From: Leucocoprinus leucothites
Taxonomy: Eukaryota > Basidiomycota > Agaricomycetes > Agaricales > Agaricaceae
Reading direction: 5' to 3'
Length of the DNA stretch: 64,000 nt
NCBI GenBank assembly: GCA_013368445.1
Contig: JAACJO010000011.1
Location: 1,550,001-1,614,000 of the forward strand
Shown here: in pieces, positions 11,160 to 22,971 of the stretch
Layout: every line of letters begins with the position of its first letter
How positions within the stretch are numbered: the first letter of the stretch is position 1
Program-made: the position numbers and the translations under genes
Notes under the pieces: generated by a model
Told to the model about the DNA's origin: nothing
Seen by the model: the letters and a program-made list of their open reading frames with translations, nothing else
The model's database searches: none

Positions 11160-12177
11160 GCCCTATTTTAATTTCGAATTTCTCTTTATTCAGAGGTAGG
11201 CTCACCAGTACTAGATCAGTTTCATTTTCCTTATTTTTCGCGGATTTTCGATGCTTTTCCCATGGATTTGCATGTGAGCTGAGATTTCCAATAGGATTAT
11301 ATTTTTATTTGTATTTTTTTGTAGACCAAGGCATAGAATTAAGCAAATTAGAGTTGTGAGTGGTGTGACTCTAATGAGTCTTAACCTAGTAGTGTAGGCG
11401 TCCATTTGCCTCCTCAGTAAAATAATTGGGGCATGTGGTGATGTTCCTTTTTACTTGCAAGAATACCTGTGTAAGTATACTACACAGGTATTCTTGTGAA
11501 CAGAATCTCAGAATACATGTATTTGAGGCTGCCCCAATTTTATTTCTATTTTATCCTATTTATTGTCACGTTTTCATCACACTTTGGTCATGTGATGTTG
11601 CCCATCCTGCATGGGCTCTACCTTATATAGCCTAAATACCAGTCACTGAGGTAGTGTGACAAAGTGCTTATCACATTCCACCAACACACATAATCCCCCC
11701 CCAATTTCCTTTGCCACCTCATCACACCATATCACACTATCTCCCCAATCAACTGTGTAGAATTTAGTAAGATGTTTATTGATGACAACTCCCTTGTACA
11801 ATCACCTCAGAATTTGGCATGTGTGAGGTATATACCAACCCAGAACTTCTAAAGTAAACTTTTAGGTGTACAGGGAACAGGTACAGGAAATATGAGCAGA
11901 TTTCAATTTTGATGAACTTCTGATTCTAGATTAATTATATTCTCACAATGTCAACTTGGTAGCTCAGCTTCTGAAAATATGTTCTATGTATGCAGAAACT
12001 GAGAATGCATCAGAAAATGGTAAAAGTATGGCTGGAATGCAAGCCATTACTTCAAAATTGTCTACTATACAACTGACTGGTGGTGTACAACTGGGTGGTC
12101 AATGACTGTATCAAGTGACATCACTCACAAAGTTGACATTGGCAGGGCCTTGAGCTTTAGGGTCCAAATACCTACTA
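11160..12177. other. AT-rich non-coding stretch
   Basis: No reading frame here looks like a gene. The stretch is AT-rich with short repeats such as TATCACACTAT and GTGTGACAAAG. It holds one strong hairpin (listed separately) and ends at the left terminal inverted repeat of the outer nested element. It may be the flank or tail of the Tc1-type element to its left. Confidence 0.5.
11458..11496. repeat. Perfect 16-bp inverted repeat with 7-nt loop
   Basis: The arms CAAGAATACCTGTGTA (11458-11473) and TACACAGGTATTCTTG (11481-11496) are exact reverse complements around AGTATAC. No gene is adjacent. It could be a transposon end-pair, the footprint of a lost element, or a simple hairpin. Confidence 0.8.
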
Positions 12178-12256
12178 CAGTTGTCTCTGTGATAACCCAT
12201 ATTTGTAATAACCCATACCCTGGGATAACCCATAGGATGTAGGGTCTCCCAAGTTG

Positions 12257-12264
12257 GTTCACGG
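12257..12264. repeat. hAT target-site duplication, left copy
   Basis: GTTCACGG abuts the left terminal inverted repeat. The partner at 22335-22342 is GTTCGCGG (7 of 8 identical). Confidence 0.8.
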
Positions 12265-15001
12265 TAGGGACTGTCACAGATATGTGACTTCTGGATATTA
12301 CCCAGAATCTGCTTATAAATCATGAATTGTATTGGATCGGATCTAGATTGGGCTTAAATCTGGATAAATATAGGCATCTGTACCTAATTTAGAAATTAAT
12401 TAAACTCTAATGGACAATTCAGATGTTTCGGTTGGTCTCTGCTACATAATAGGACTGACCCTGAGTTTCATGCTTCTGTGAGCCTTTCTTACTCCTGTCC
12501 CTGCCTACCGAACACCACAAGTATACTCTGCTTTCCAAATATGCCTCTGAAAGGTGCTAAAGGCTTGAAATCATCCCAAAAAGCGTCAAAAATTCCTATT
12601 TCCTCTGCTGGGCCCCTGGAAAAGGCCAAAAAACCTGGGAAATCCACTGCTCAATCAACACCTGGCAGTAGTCCTGCTCTGATACCTCAGCCATCTGTCC
12701 CTGTTACTCCTGAGGCTTCAGATAATGAAGAAGACAGGCTTTCAGTTATCCAGTCACCAGTTAAGCCTCGTAAGAGGCAGGCTACTAAGAAAATACAGAA
12801 AATGTCAGACTTTGAGGTCTGGGACTACAATGATGGTGACATTATTGGTGAGGGCATGATCATTTAATTGTGTAACATCAGTATATCTAATGCATAAATC
12901 AGCTGGGACCTTCACTCACCTTAAATCAGCAGCCTATGCTCAGTTCGATATTACTGTTGAGTGCACATTTGATGAGGAGGGTGATCCAAAGGAGATTATC
13001 TACTTGTTTACATGCAAGGTTGACCTGGAAGGACATCCAGTTCAGCGATGTGCACATGCAAAGACCAGTCTAGATACAAGTAATCTTATTAACTCCATCC
13101 AAGCATGTGACAAAAGGCTAGGTGTAGTCAGGGAGTCATCTGGCTTGATCAAGTCTACTTCATCTGAATCAACTTCATTCCCTTATTCAAGAGCACTACA
13201 CCATGTAGTGGCTGTTCTACATTGCTCTGATAGTCAGTAGCCATTCAACATGCAAGGAGATTTTTGGTATCTTGTAGAAGTTGAGATGTTACAAGCAGGG
13301 GCTATACCACTATCCCCACAGATGGTCAGTCATGACACACAGTGGCTGTATCCTTTAATGAGTGGTGGTGTCTGCAAATACTTTCAGGTAAGTATATATA
13401 ATATTACTATAATGTCAACTAATTGCTATTTCAGGACTTGGACCAAGCACTCCATATTGTACTTGATGGATGGACTGTGCCAATTATTGCATTATATCTG
13501 GGTCTTGTTGTTGTTTGGTATGACAGGGGTGAAATTCACCGAACTATTTTAAAATTTATATAGTAAGTATACCTAACTCAATTTCTGAATATTGTATTGA
13601 ATCAGTGAAGTTTGAAACAGTCTCACACTGGTGAATATCTTGCAGAGGAGGTTGCAGCCTGTCTCAAGTGGTTTGGACTCCAACATCTTGTATGTGATTA
13701 TTTGCTCTATTTTTAAATACTATAGCTCAAAGTCTACTTTAGTTATTTTTAGTTACAATGGATAATGCAGCAAACTGTGACAAGCTGGCAGTCCATCTTC
13801 TGACTTATATTCCAACATTTCATGGGCCTAAGATGCATGTTCAGTGTATTGCCCATATTCTGAATCTAATTGCCAAGGTAAATCTGAGTTTAATTTATTA
13901 ATTTATTATTAATCTTATTTTGATAGGCTTTTATGTCATTTTTCTTCAAGAAATCAGCAAAGAAGACCAATGCCATTTTAAAGGATGGAGCATTAGTTGT
14001 TGAGGAGAGAGAGACTGAGCTGGATGATGTTGTTGCAGAGGAGATGGATGAGGACAATGATGTTTTGGTTGATGATGATGGACATGGAGCATTCAATCAT
14101 GCTACTGCCTGTTCACTTCATGACCAGGCAATTCTACTGATGCAGAATGAAGGTGTTACTGTTTCTGCTCATGAGTTGCAGATGGCACAGCAAATCATGC
14201 CCCAAGTAAGTTTTTTACTATATAGTGTGACTAAATCTCTGCTTAGGTTGCTGGCCTTGCTCATTGGATCAATAACTCTCCCAAACTCCATGAGCAGTTC
14301 AAAGACTTAGTTATCAGTCATCCTGATCATGGTGGTCAAAAATGAGCTCTTCCCCGACATGTTCCTACATGCTGGAACTCAGATCAAGCTTGTCTTTGAG
14401 TGCATATTGATTTCTGAGATGAAGTCGAAATGATTACTCACTCAACTGCAGATAAGCTTGGCCACTACTGATTGACTGATAAACAGTGGGAGCTTGTAGA
14501 AGATTTGGCTGAGGCACTTGAGGTACAATTTAATATTTTAATTAAACTGATTTTTCTCACCCATTTTGTAGTTATTTGAGGAACCAACTTGGCAGTTTTC
14601 TCAAAAAGGAGTCCCACTTATTGTTGATGTATTGCCTATGCTTCTTGAATTGAAGCTCTCTATGCAGGCAATTTGTGATTCTGATACTGATAATGACCCA
14701 GCACATGATGTCACTTGTATTGCTGCTCAGGTAGCAATTCTAGTAGTTGATAAGTATACAATCTTCACTGAGGACTGTGAAATTTACTACATCTCAATTG
14801 GTGAGTGGTCTCTATGCATGAGTATGATGTTTAACTTACATGTTTTATAGTCATGTGTCCTGACCACAAGCTTCAGTGGTTCAAGTCTGCACTGGGGTTC
14901 ATGACTCAGCATGTCAAGAAGATCAAGGATATAGTTGTTGAACGTTGGAAAGCATTGTATGCATCTGGTGATGATGAAAGTCAGCTTGTAGATTCAGAGC
15001 C

Positions 15002-15006
15002 AGTGG
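15002..15006. repeat. Target-site duplication of copia element 3, left (AGTGG)
   Basis: AGTGG abuts the LTR end at 15007 and is repeated at 21405-21409. Confidence 0.95.
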
Positions 15007-15381
15007 TGTCGAAGCAGCAACAGGGAGCGTAGTGGTGAAGGTAGACGACGAGGTCGAGACTCACTTTACTAGGCAGTTGGTCTGTTATGGGAGTATGTTC
15101 GAGGTAGTAGTTGCGACTGAGAGTATAGAATTGACTGAGAAATAACAAAAGAAAATACAGGCTTTTTATACTAGAATGTCTGAATAATATCTACTATATA
15201 GAGGACATTACACCATTGTTTCAAGGTGGTAAAGGGTATAGGTAAAACATATAGTAAAACATGTATAGTCCGCATGAAGTATCGGTGCGTGAACATAGTG
15301 GTATCTAATAATAGAATGCATATGTCATAATTGAGAGTGAATGCTAACATAGCAGCATTATGACACGCACATGATTCAACA
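15007..15381 (-). repeat. 3' LTR of copia element 3
   Basis: 375 nt, reverse complement of the LTR family (TGTCGA...TCAACA on the plus strand). The polypurine tract CTCCTCCTC follows at 15382-15390 on the plus strand. Confidence 0.95.
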
Positions 15382-15459
15382 CTCCTCCTCACTTGAAATG
15401 GTGGGAGATGCATAATTAAGCGACTATGAAAGCGCTTCATTTAAGCAGCTAGAAAAGCG

Positions 15460-18400
15460 CTAAAGAAATTCAATACCTAAAGAATAAACAAATTTATTGA
15501 AGAGAATTGAACCGAGGTTTTTTGTTAGAATATCGGCAGGGTTGTTTGAGCCCTCAATAAATTCCAACTCAACGGAACCTTCTTCAACAATATCTCAGAT
15601 ATAGTGATATCGTATATCAATATGCTTCAAGTGTTTTTCTTGAACAGGGTTCTCGCTCCAGAAGATAGATCCGATATTATCACCATAGAGAATCGGAGCA
15701 GGTATTTTAAAACCTATCTCTTCAAGAAGTTGTCGAATCCACATCAGCTGACAGCTACAATCGGATAGCGCCATATATTCCGCTTCTGTAGATGACAAAG
15801 CGACAGTTTTCTGCTTGCGGCTAAGCCAGCTTACAGGTCCACGCGCTATTGTGACAAAGTTACCTGTGACAGATCGTCGAGACTGTCCATCTTGTGCCCA
15901 ATCACTATCGGAACAAGCAATGACAGCCTGGTTAGAAGCTCCATCAAAAACAAGTCGATAATTGCACGTTGATCGCAAATATTGCAGCACATGGAGTCCA
16001 GCCCAGAAGTGCGCATTAGAAGGGGCAGCAGATTGCTGGGAGAGTTTGACAACCGCAAAGGATATGTCAGGTCTCGATCCGATCATAAGATACATCGGCG
16101 ATCCGACTAACTGTTGGTAACGAGTCCTAAACTTAGGATCTACCTTATCGACATAGGGTTCGAATATGAATCCGGATGGCAGCAGTGTGAATTTCGCACC
16201 TTTGGGAATCTCAAACTTTTCAAGAACCTTATCGAGGTATTTCACTTGATCTATATAGAGTTTTCTCTCTTTTCGATCGCGTGATATGTTCATGCCTAGG
16301 AACTCAGAAAGTTCACCTTGGTCACAACATTCCCAAGTAGTCATGAATTTTTGCTTCAACTCAGTAAGGAGCAGGGAATTCTTTTTACCCATAAAAAAGA
16401 CATCATCCACATAAACAACTGCAAAGACACGCTCGCCGGTTTTGGGATGTGTAAAATGATAAATGCCAGCATCGGACTTACAGTGCTTGAATCCAAGTTT
16501 TAGCATCGATAAAGTAAGTGCTTTCCACCAAGATAAGCCAGCTTGTTTTAGACCGTAGATCGCTTTGCATAATCTCCAGACTTTCTTCTCATGGCCAGGA
16601 AGTCAGAATCCTTCTGGCTGCTCCATGTAGATCTCTTCATCCAGATCACCATATAAATAGGCTGTTTTGATGTCAACAGAGTGAAGGTCAAAGTCCTCAA
16701 GTGCTGCAATGCCAAGAAGTAGGCACGCGGTCTCATATCGGACAACTGGAGAAAAGAGTTCATCAAAGTCGATTCCCTCAATCTGGGAGAATCCTTTTGC
16801 AACAAGACGAGAGCGATATCGATTATCGGACTTGATGTTGTAAACCCATCTATTTTTAATAGCTCTCCTTCCTTTTGGGAGATCAACGAGCTTGTATACA
16901 CCTCGCTTATGAAGCATGTCTAATTCCTCAAGCATCGCTTTTTGCCATTTAGTTTGAGTATCAGCATCTAAGTTCGCAATATCTCGAAACTGTTCAGGAA
17001 CTGGTCCGTTGGTGCGTTGTGCGAGAAGGAAATCGACTAATTTTACCCCCCCTTCCTTCACGAACTTCGCAAAATCGGTAGATGATGGTTTATTGTCAAT
17101 GCTACTATCCGGGTGAGGGATATTCCAATTTCGTAATCTGTTCCGAGCTTCCTCATCGGAAATTGCTCCAGGAATAGGTTGATATTGGGCATGATTGCAT
17201 GGTAAGTTAGGATTGAGTTCCCTATATCGTCGGATGACATCAAGAGGGTCGCTCCTATCACCATACACGTTTCCTGGTCTGTTCGGAGGTTGAACATTTC
17301 GCCTAGGACAGCGATTTTCACGTTCGGTGACCCAGCGGTCAAGCCATTCTAGTGCATCAAGATCATCCTGGACTGAAGGTCGCGGTGGTGGTACCTCGGG
17401 TGGAGATGGAGACCGAGCATGTTTACATGGACCAGGTTCCTTTCACGAAGGTCCTGGAGAAGGAGGTAACTTGACTTCTTCTTCCTCTTCTTTTGGATCG
17501 CAATCTTCTGGATCAGCGTAAGAAAGAGGTGGGCTTGGTGATTTAGGAGGTGAAGGTGTTCTAGGGCATGGAGGAGCATGAGGTGAAGGTGCACGAGGCG
17601 GCTCTCCTCCTCGAGGTGTAGGCAGATAGTCTACATATGGAACATTCGGAATAGTCGAGATTGGAGGAATCTCAGTGCGAGGCGGCTTGGGGTAAACTGC
17701 GGGTTTTTGATCTGGACATTTTGGGAACATCTTTTCATCAAAGATGACAGTCGGTGAGATAAACTCAGCATTCCCTTGAGTATGGCGGAGAAAGATATAA
17801 TTCTTCTCCCGATCATATCCAACAAAGATCATCAGTTCAGATTTCACAGATAATTTATTCGGGCGCATTTTGTCCAGAAGGAACACATATGCAGCACAAC
17901 CAAATACTTGTAGGTGACTGATGTCAGGTTTATGTCCATGTACTAACTCAAAGGGAGTTTTCCATTGGATGTGGTTCATCGATGTGCGATTGTAGATGTG
18001 GGTTGCAGTGTTAATCGCAAAATCCCACCATGAATCTGGAAGACATGCGTGAAGTCGCATGGCTTGCGCTTTCTCATGCAGTGTTTGATTCAATCTTTCT
18101 GCTTGCCCGTTCTGTTGATGGACGCAGGGCACACTCGGTGTGAACTCAATCCCTTTCACCCTAAGATAATCTTGCAGGGTACCTGCTACGAATTCTCCTC
18201 CTCGATCGGATGTAAATCGACGAATCAATTTGCCAAATTGGTTCTGAACATAAGTTAGAAGCTCAACCATGCGGGGAGCTGCTTCAGCTTTCGATTGCAG
18301 AAGCACCACGTGGGCAAATGAGGAGTAATCGTCCAATAAGGTCATGACCCATTTATACTTATGATAAGATATGATGGGGAGCTCAAAGAGATCACTGTGA

Positions 18401-19569
18401 ACGTGCTCAAAGGCTTCTTTGGCCCGAATTGGGTTATCGTTAAAGGGTTTCTGGTGCATCTTCCCTTTCATGCAGCCTGGACAAGGGCATGAATGATCGG
18501 GAATTGAAACCTGAGGTCCATTCAGTGTGGAATCAGTAGTTTTGCTCAACACGCAATTAGACGGATGTCCTAAACGTTGATGCCAGATATTATAGTCAGG
18601 ATGCTGAGCGACGTGGCTTGAAGCATTCGAATGTACAATTCGACATCTTACTGTTTGTAACGTAGGCTGCCACTCAGAACGAGGAGCCACTGACAAAATG
18701 GCATTGCCTGACTCATCCCGAAAGATAGTACCATGTTTATCGGCCTCACTGCACAACCCAGATTCCAAGAGTTGACCGGCAGACATGAGGCGATTGTGCA
18801 TACCCTTTACATAGAACACAGGGGACAATGAAGTCACCGCAGTGATCATTTTTCTGTTATCGTGGATCTTGTGTTCAATCAAGACAGTGCCTCGACCCGA
18901 TATAGATAGGGGAGCATTTTTGTTAGCTGTCTGAATTTCACCAAATTTCCCCATTTCGATTGTAGAAAAATCGTCCAAATAGGGTGTGAAATGTGCAGAA
19001 GCACCTGAATTGAGAATCCAAGAAGCAGCCCGTGAAGGTGCTTTCTTTCCCTTACAGTGGCAACATAAAGCTTTCTCGTACTTAGATAGATTTACACAGC
19101 GCAGCACAGAGGTCAAGTCACAATTTAATAAAAGCCCCACAGGGGCGACCAAAATAGTGTGTGATACAAGACAAGTATATACAGGAGCTAAAGACGATGT
19201 AACTAGTCTGCGAAAATGTTCAGCATGGCCAGGAGCACTCACATGGGAGCGGGCTTGAGAGGGGCGACAGGCCCTTTCTTGGTCGTGCTGTGGCATCACC
19301 ATATCAGTGTTAATCCAATCAGAGATAGAAGAAAAGACTTGCATTGTCCACAACCCAGAAGTCCACCCATCAGAATCCTCCCCCTTGGAGTCGGATTCGA
19401 GCATAGGATCAGCCGGAGGTGTCATCCTTGGCGACAGTGGGCATTCGTCCATATCTCCTCCATAATAAGGAATTTCCTCAATAATGGAACCCGTCGTTTC
19501 AGCTTCGACTGCGAGGTCAGCGAGCCTTTCATCCCAAATCTTCAGCACTTTATCCTTGGTAGCTTTCAA
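15460..19569 (-). pseudogene. copia Pol, element 3: open except for TGA codons
   Basis: One frame carries protease (WILNSGASAHFT, Asn in place of the catalytic Asp), the zinc-binding pre-integrase part (WHQRLGHPSN...CPGCMKGK), integrase (HSDLFEL, TSDRGGEF, HQQNGQAER), RT (YVDD near 16409-16420) and RNase H (SSTEAEYMAL). The breaks I found are TGA at 17443-17445, 16603-16605 and 15595-15597, each where another copy has CGA. It ends with TAG at 15460-15462. This copy preserves CGA at the site that is TGA in elements 1 and 2 (the codon before YRSRLVAKGF). It is the best template for the family's ancestral frame. Confidence 0.9.
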
Positions 19570-19638
19570 GCTTCTGCGACAATATCCCTTGGACTGAGGA
19601 GATTCGGAGATTCACTCCTGAAGCCGCAGTGTATTCTT

Positions 19639-20770
19639 TCATGCTTCTGCAACAAGGTGGTGTGTGGATGATGAAGGGCTTGCGTTAACTGGTTCTGCCA
19701 GCAAGGCGATCTGATTCGGGAGGAGAGGACGGTTAGCGATAGCGGGGGCAGCAAAACCGATGGCACTGGAAGCGCCATATTGAGGAGCGATGGTGGTGAC
19801 TCCAGAGGAGTTGGAGGTGTTGGCATTGGTCGCAGCTTCATTAGCAGCGCCCTTGCCTTTTTTGCCTCCTCTCTTACCGCGTTTTCCTTTCTTGCCATCT
19901 CCGCTGGGATTGCCAGATTGGGGGTTACCAGGCTTCTGGCCAGCACCTTGATTAGGAGGCTGCTGCTGCTGTGGCTGCTGCTGGGGCTGTGATCGAAACG
20001 GCCCTTGTTGTCCTTGCCCCTGGCGTTGTTGATTGCCAGGGTTCCGGTTCTGCTGCCATTGACCATTGGATCGGCCGGCATGAGAAGCGGAAGCAGTCAT
20101 CTTCTGGGACCAAGCAGCCTGGATGGCGCTATGGATCAGATCCCATGTAAGTTGGGACATTTGCGTTTGATTCGCAAGGATAGACTGCGCTAAGGTTTCC
20201 ATCCCTTGCGGGACAGCGTGAAGCAGAATCATGGCACAGATCACCTCAGGAAGTCACGCGGTCGCGCCTTTGATCCGAGTGAATAGAGATTCAAGCTCAG
20301 CGATGGACTGAGCTGGATCCATGTTTCTGGAGAGAGACCAGGAGACGGCACGGATGAAGTTGCCATAGACTGATGCAGGACCTTGGGTGCATAAAGGCAT
20401 TGGAGTTCATCCCAAGTGGTAGTGGGGTCTCCTTGGACAATCAAATGGAGCATTGAATCTGGGACAGCTTGGATCAGCATGCCAATCGCAGATTGTTCTA
20501 AGAAATTCCTTTGATGTTCTTCCTCGGTACGAAGCGCAAGTGAAGCAGCGGCTTCTGCAGCATTCGTAATGTTATTGTCAACATCCATGACTGGAGCAAC
20601 AAGAGGTGGGAGCGGCAGAACCATGCCATTTGTGACAGTCCAACCCGTAAGAGGGGTTCCAGGGGTTGTGATCATGGAAAGGTATTCCTGCATCCTCATG
20701 GACCAAAACTGGTAGTTCTGGGGCCTTGAAGGACTGGGACACGAGAAGCTCCATTGTTGATAGAAGACAT
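19639..20770 (-). pseudogene. copia Gag, element 3, frameshifted
   Basis: Starts at the ATG complementary to 20768-20770. An indel early in the gene (near 20720) and another near 20390 break it into three frames. The second half (about 20244-19639) is open and keeps the Gln-rich region and the basic GKKGKRGKRGGKKGKG tract. It ends in TGA at the same place as element 2. Confidence 0.85.
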
Positions 20771-21017
20771 TCTGAAAAGAAGTTGTCAGTCAACGTTGTT
20801 CGTTAGAAGCAGCAGTGATACGCTAATCGAGCAAGGTTTCGAACCCAAATTGCCTAAGGGCTAGGGTAAGACACAGAAATGAGAAGGGATGCTGGGCCCT
20901 TCACAAGGTACAGTGGTGGCGCTAGGAAGCGGCCTTCCCATAACAGGTCGATCTAGTCCTTCTCAGACATCAAGCACAGCGAGCTAGTCAGCTAGTGCGA
21001 TATCGAGCTGGCGATCG

Positions 21018-21029
21018 GGGCCCATAACC
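21018..21029 (-). other. Primer-binding site of copia element 3
   Basis: GGGCCCATAACC on the plus strand, next to the 5' LTR. Its complement matches the primer site at 2795-2806. Confidence 0.75.
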
Positions 21030-21404
21030 TGTCGAAGCAGCAACGGGGAGCATAGCGGTGAAGGTAGACGACGAGGTCAAGACTCACTTTACTAGGCAGT
21101 TAGTCTGTTATGGGAGTATGTTCGAGGTAGTAGTTGCGACTGAGAGTATAGAATTGACTGAGAAATAACAAAAGAAAATACAGGCTTTTTATACTAGAAT
21201 GTCCGAATAATATCTACTATATAGAGGATATTACACCATTGTTTCGAGGTGGTAAAGGGTATAGGTAAAACATATAGTAAAACATGTATAGTCCACACGA
21301 AGTATTGGTGCATGAACATAGTGGTATCTAATAATAGAATGCATATGTCATAATTGAGAGTGAATGCTAACATAGCAGCATTATGATGCACACGTGATTC
21401 AACA
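21030..21404 (-). repeat. 5' LTR of copia element 3
   Basis: 375-nt partner of 15007-15381. It is followed by the AGTGG target duplication. Confidence 0.95.
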
Positions 21405-21409
21405 AGTGG
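21405..21409. repeat. Target-site duplication of copia element 3, right (AGTGG)
   Basis: Identical to 15002-15006. The hAT coding sequence resumes directly after it. Confidence 0.95.
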
Positions 21410-22334
21410 TTCATTTTATTATAATGGCTTATCTCTATTACTAACAGTTGTTTAGAAGGGAAAAAAGAATCAGTTCAAGGTCATGCTCAAAGCAGCCAAG
21501 ACAAACTACCTTGTTGATCATATTCTGACATATCTTGATGAGCCTGCTATTCCCTCCACTGATATCCAAGCTGTAGGTGGATATATGAAGTGGTGGTATA
21601 CTTCATCTTCAGCTTGGAAGTCAGTTGCAAGGATGGCCATGGATTATTGCAGTGCCCCTGGTGAGTAAGCTACTGGCATAGACATTTAATGAGTACTGAC
21701 AAGACAATCAGCCTCATCAGTCGATGCCGAACAAGCCTTTTCAGTTGGTCGACAACAGATCAACTTTATGCAGCAGAACATGAGCTCTTTCACCTTCCAT
21801 GCAAAAATGGCCATGGGATCTTGGTCCAATACTCCACTATTCCCAGGAGTCAAGGCAGTTGCTGAAATGATTGGAGAATCTGAGTCAGATGAAGAGGATG
21901 GATCTTGAGTTAGTGTTCAGACAACTAGTATGTATCTGTATTTGTATCAGCAGTCGAGAACCATATGTGAATATTGCCTGAATTATCTGTACAAAAATGC
22001 GTATTGAACGAGCCTAAAATCGTGCAAATCGGAGCAGAAATGACCGAGATACATCAATACCTTTGTGGGTAGCATAGGTGAACTCATTGCAAATAGGCCC
22101 AAATAAGAATATAATTGACAATTTTATTTGGGTGTTAATTCTGGGCAGTTTCTCTCCAAAAATACACCAAAATGCGTTGATTAATGTCATCTTAATAACT
22201 GAATACAATTGGTAACGATTTGTTACTATGGATGCACTCAAAATCCGCATCATCCATCCACCATCCATCCGTCACACGGCATATCTGGTGGATGTGACCC
22301 GGATATGTGACGGATCCATCCGTGACAGTCCCTA

Positions 22335-22342
22335 GTTCGCGG
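22335..22342. repeat. hAT target-site duplication, right copy
   Basis: GTTCGCGG directly follows the right terminal inverted repeat. The A/G difference from the left copy is what deamination of a methylated CpG would give. Confidence 0.8.
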
Positions 22343-22971
22343 GCATTTTGATGCAAAAACCCATAACTCTGCACTAACCTGTAACCCATAGCCCGTGGGG
22401 GCGAAAAACCCATAGCGCCGGGCACTAAATATAGTAATTGGACTCATTTGTGGCTCAACATTTGTGCACTTGTCTTTCACCGGAAGTTGGACAGCTGGAA
22501 TTTGAGTAGACATAATTTCATAAACAGTCTCTATGTTCATTATACCCCCCACCAAACAACTCAAAATATTTGAGAAGTGTCTTAAAAAACTCAAATAGCC
22601 TCATCCCCGCCAGACCTTCCTTCAGAACAGGCTCTGAGTCACAGGGTCAAAAGGTTGCACATGAGGACGCCGAACAGCATTTTCTCTCCTAATGAGGCGC
22701 CTAGCGACACTTCCGGATCCTTTTGCTTGCAAGATGGAGCAGGTTCTTCATAGCTTCAACTGGAAGCTCCACTTGGAGGAGGCGGAAATCATGAAGGATA
22801 CACATCTTGAAGATTATTTTACTCCTAAAGAACTCCCATCGAGTGTGAAGTGACTCGAAAAACGATGGGAGGAATTCAAAATTTAATTGATTATTTTAAT
22901 GGTATTTTTTTTGATCTCTGTCATAACCCATACTTGGTCAAAACCCATAGCTCGGACCTTCTCCGAACTGC
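22343..22971. other. Body of the outer nested element
   Basis: Carries further AACCCATA repeats (near 22360, 22380, 22410, 22944). A 39-codon open stretch on the plus strand at 22733-22852 (MEQVLHSFNWKLHLEEAEIM...) reads like coding sequence but matches nothing I know; it could be a captured gene fragment. No transposase motif is visible. Confidence 0.4.

Larger units (their letters stand above)
15007..21404 (-). mobile_element. Ty1/copia retrotransposon, element 3, full length, inserted in the hAT gene
   Basis: 6,398 nt with LTRs at 15007-15381 and 21030-21404. It is flanked by a perfect 5-bp duplication, AGTGG, at 15002-15006 and 21405-21409. It belongs to the same family as elements 1 and 2: same primer site, same polypurine tract, same proteins. 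The LTRs differ mostly by transitions, many at CpG. It lies inside the hAT transposase gene, so it is the youngest layer of the nest. Confidence 0.97.
12541..21908 (+). pseudogene. hAT transposase, several exons, disrupted
   Basis: Coding begins at ATG 12541 with a Ser/Pro/Lys-rich head. An exon near 12890-13240 may hold a BED-type DNA-binding region (FTCK...HPVQRCAHAKTSL). The RNase H-like core follows: HIVLDGWTVPI, TMDNAANCDKLAVHL and HVQCIAHILNLIAK in 13430-13880. After 14340 several in-frame stops appear. The copia element cuts the gene at 15006/21405. The last part (about 21470-21908) holds the hAT C-terminal dimerisation motif: WWYTSSSAWKSVARMAMDYC, then ASSVDAEQAFSVGRQQINF and MAMGSW, with an intron between. 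It ends in TGA at 21906-21908. Introns with GT..AG borders are visible, for example near 13388-13435. Inactive because of the stops and the insertion. Confidence 0.8.
12265..22334 (+). mobile_element. hAT transposon, split by a copia element
   Basis: The left end TAGGGACTGTCAC (12265-12277) is inverted at the right end, GTGACAGTCCCTA (22322-22334). The 8-bp flanks are GTTCACGG (12257-12264) and GTTCGCGG (22335-22342), a hAT-length target duplication with one CpG-type difference. Removing the copia insertion and its duplication leaves about 3.67 kb, a normal hAT size. The interior encodes a hAT transposase with the dimerisation domain at the right. Confidence 0.85.
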
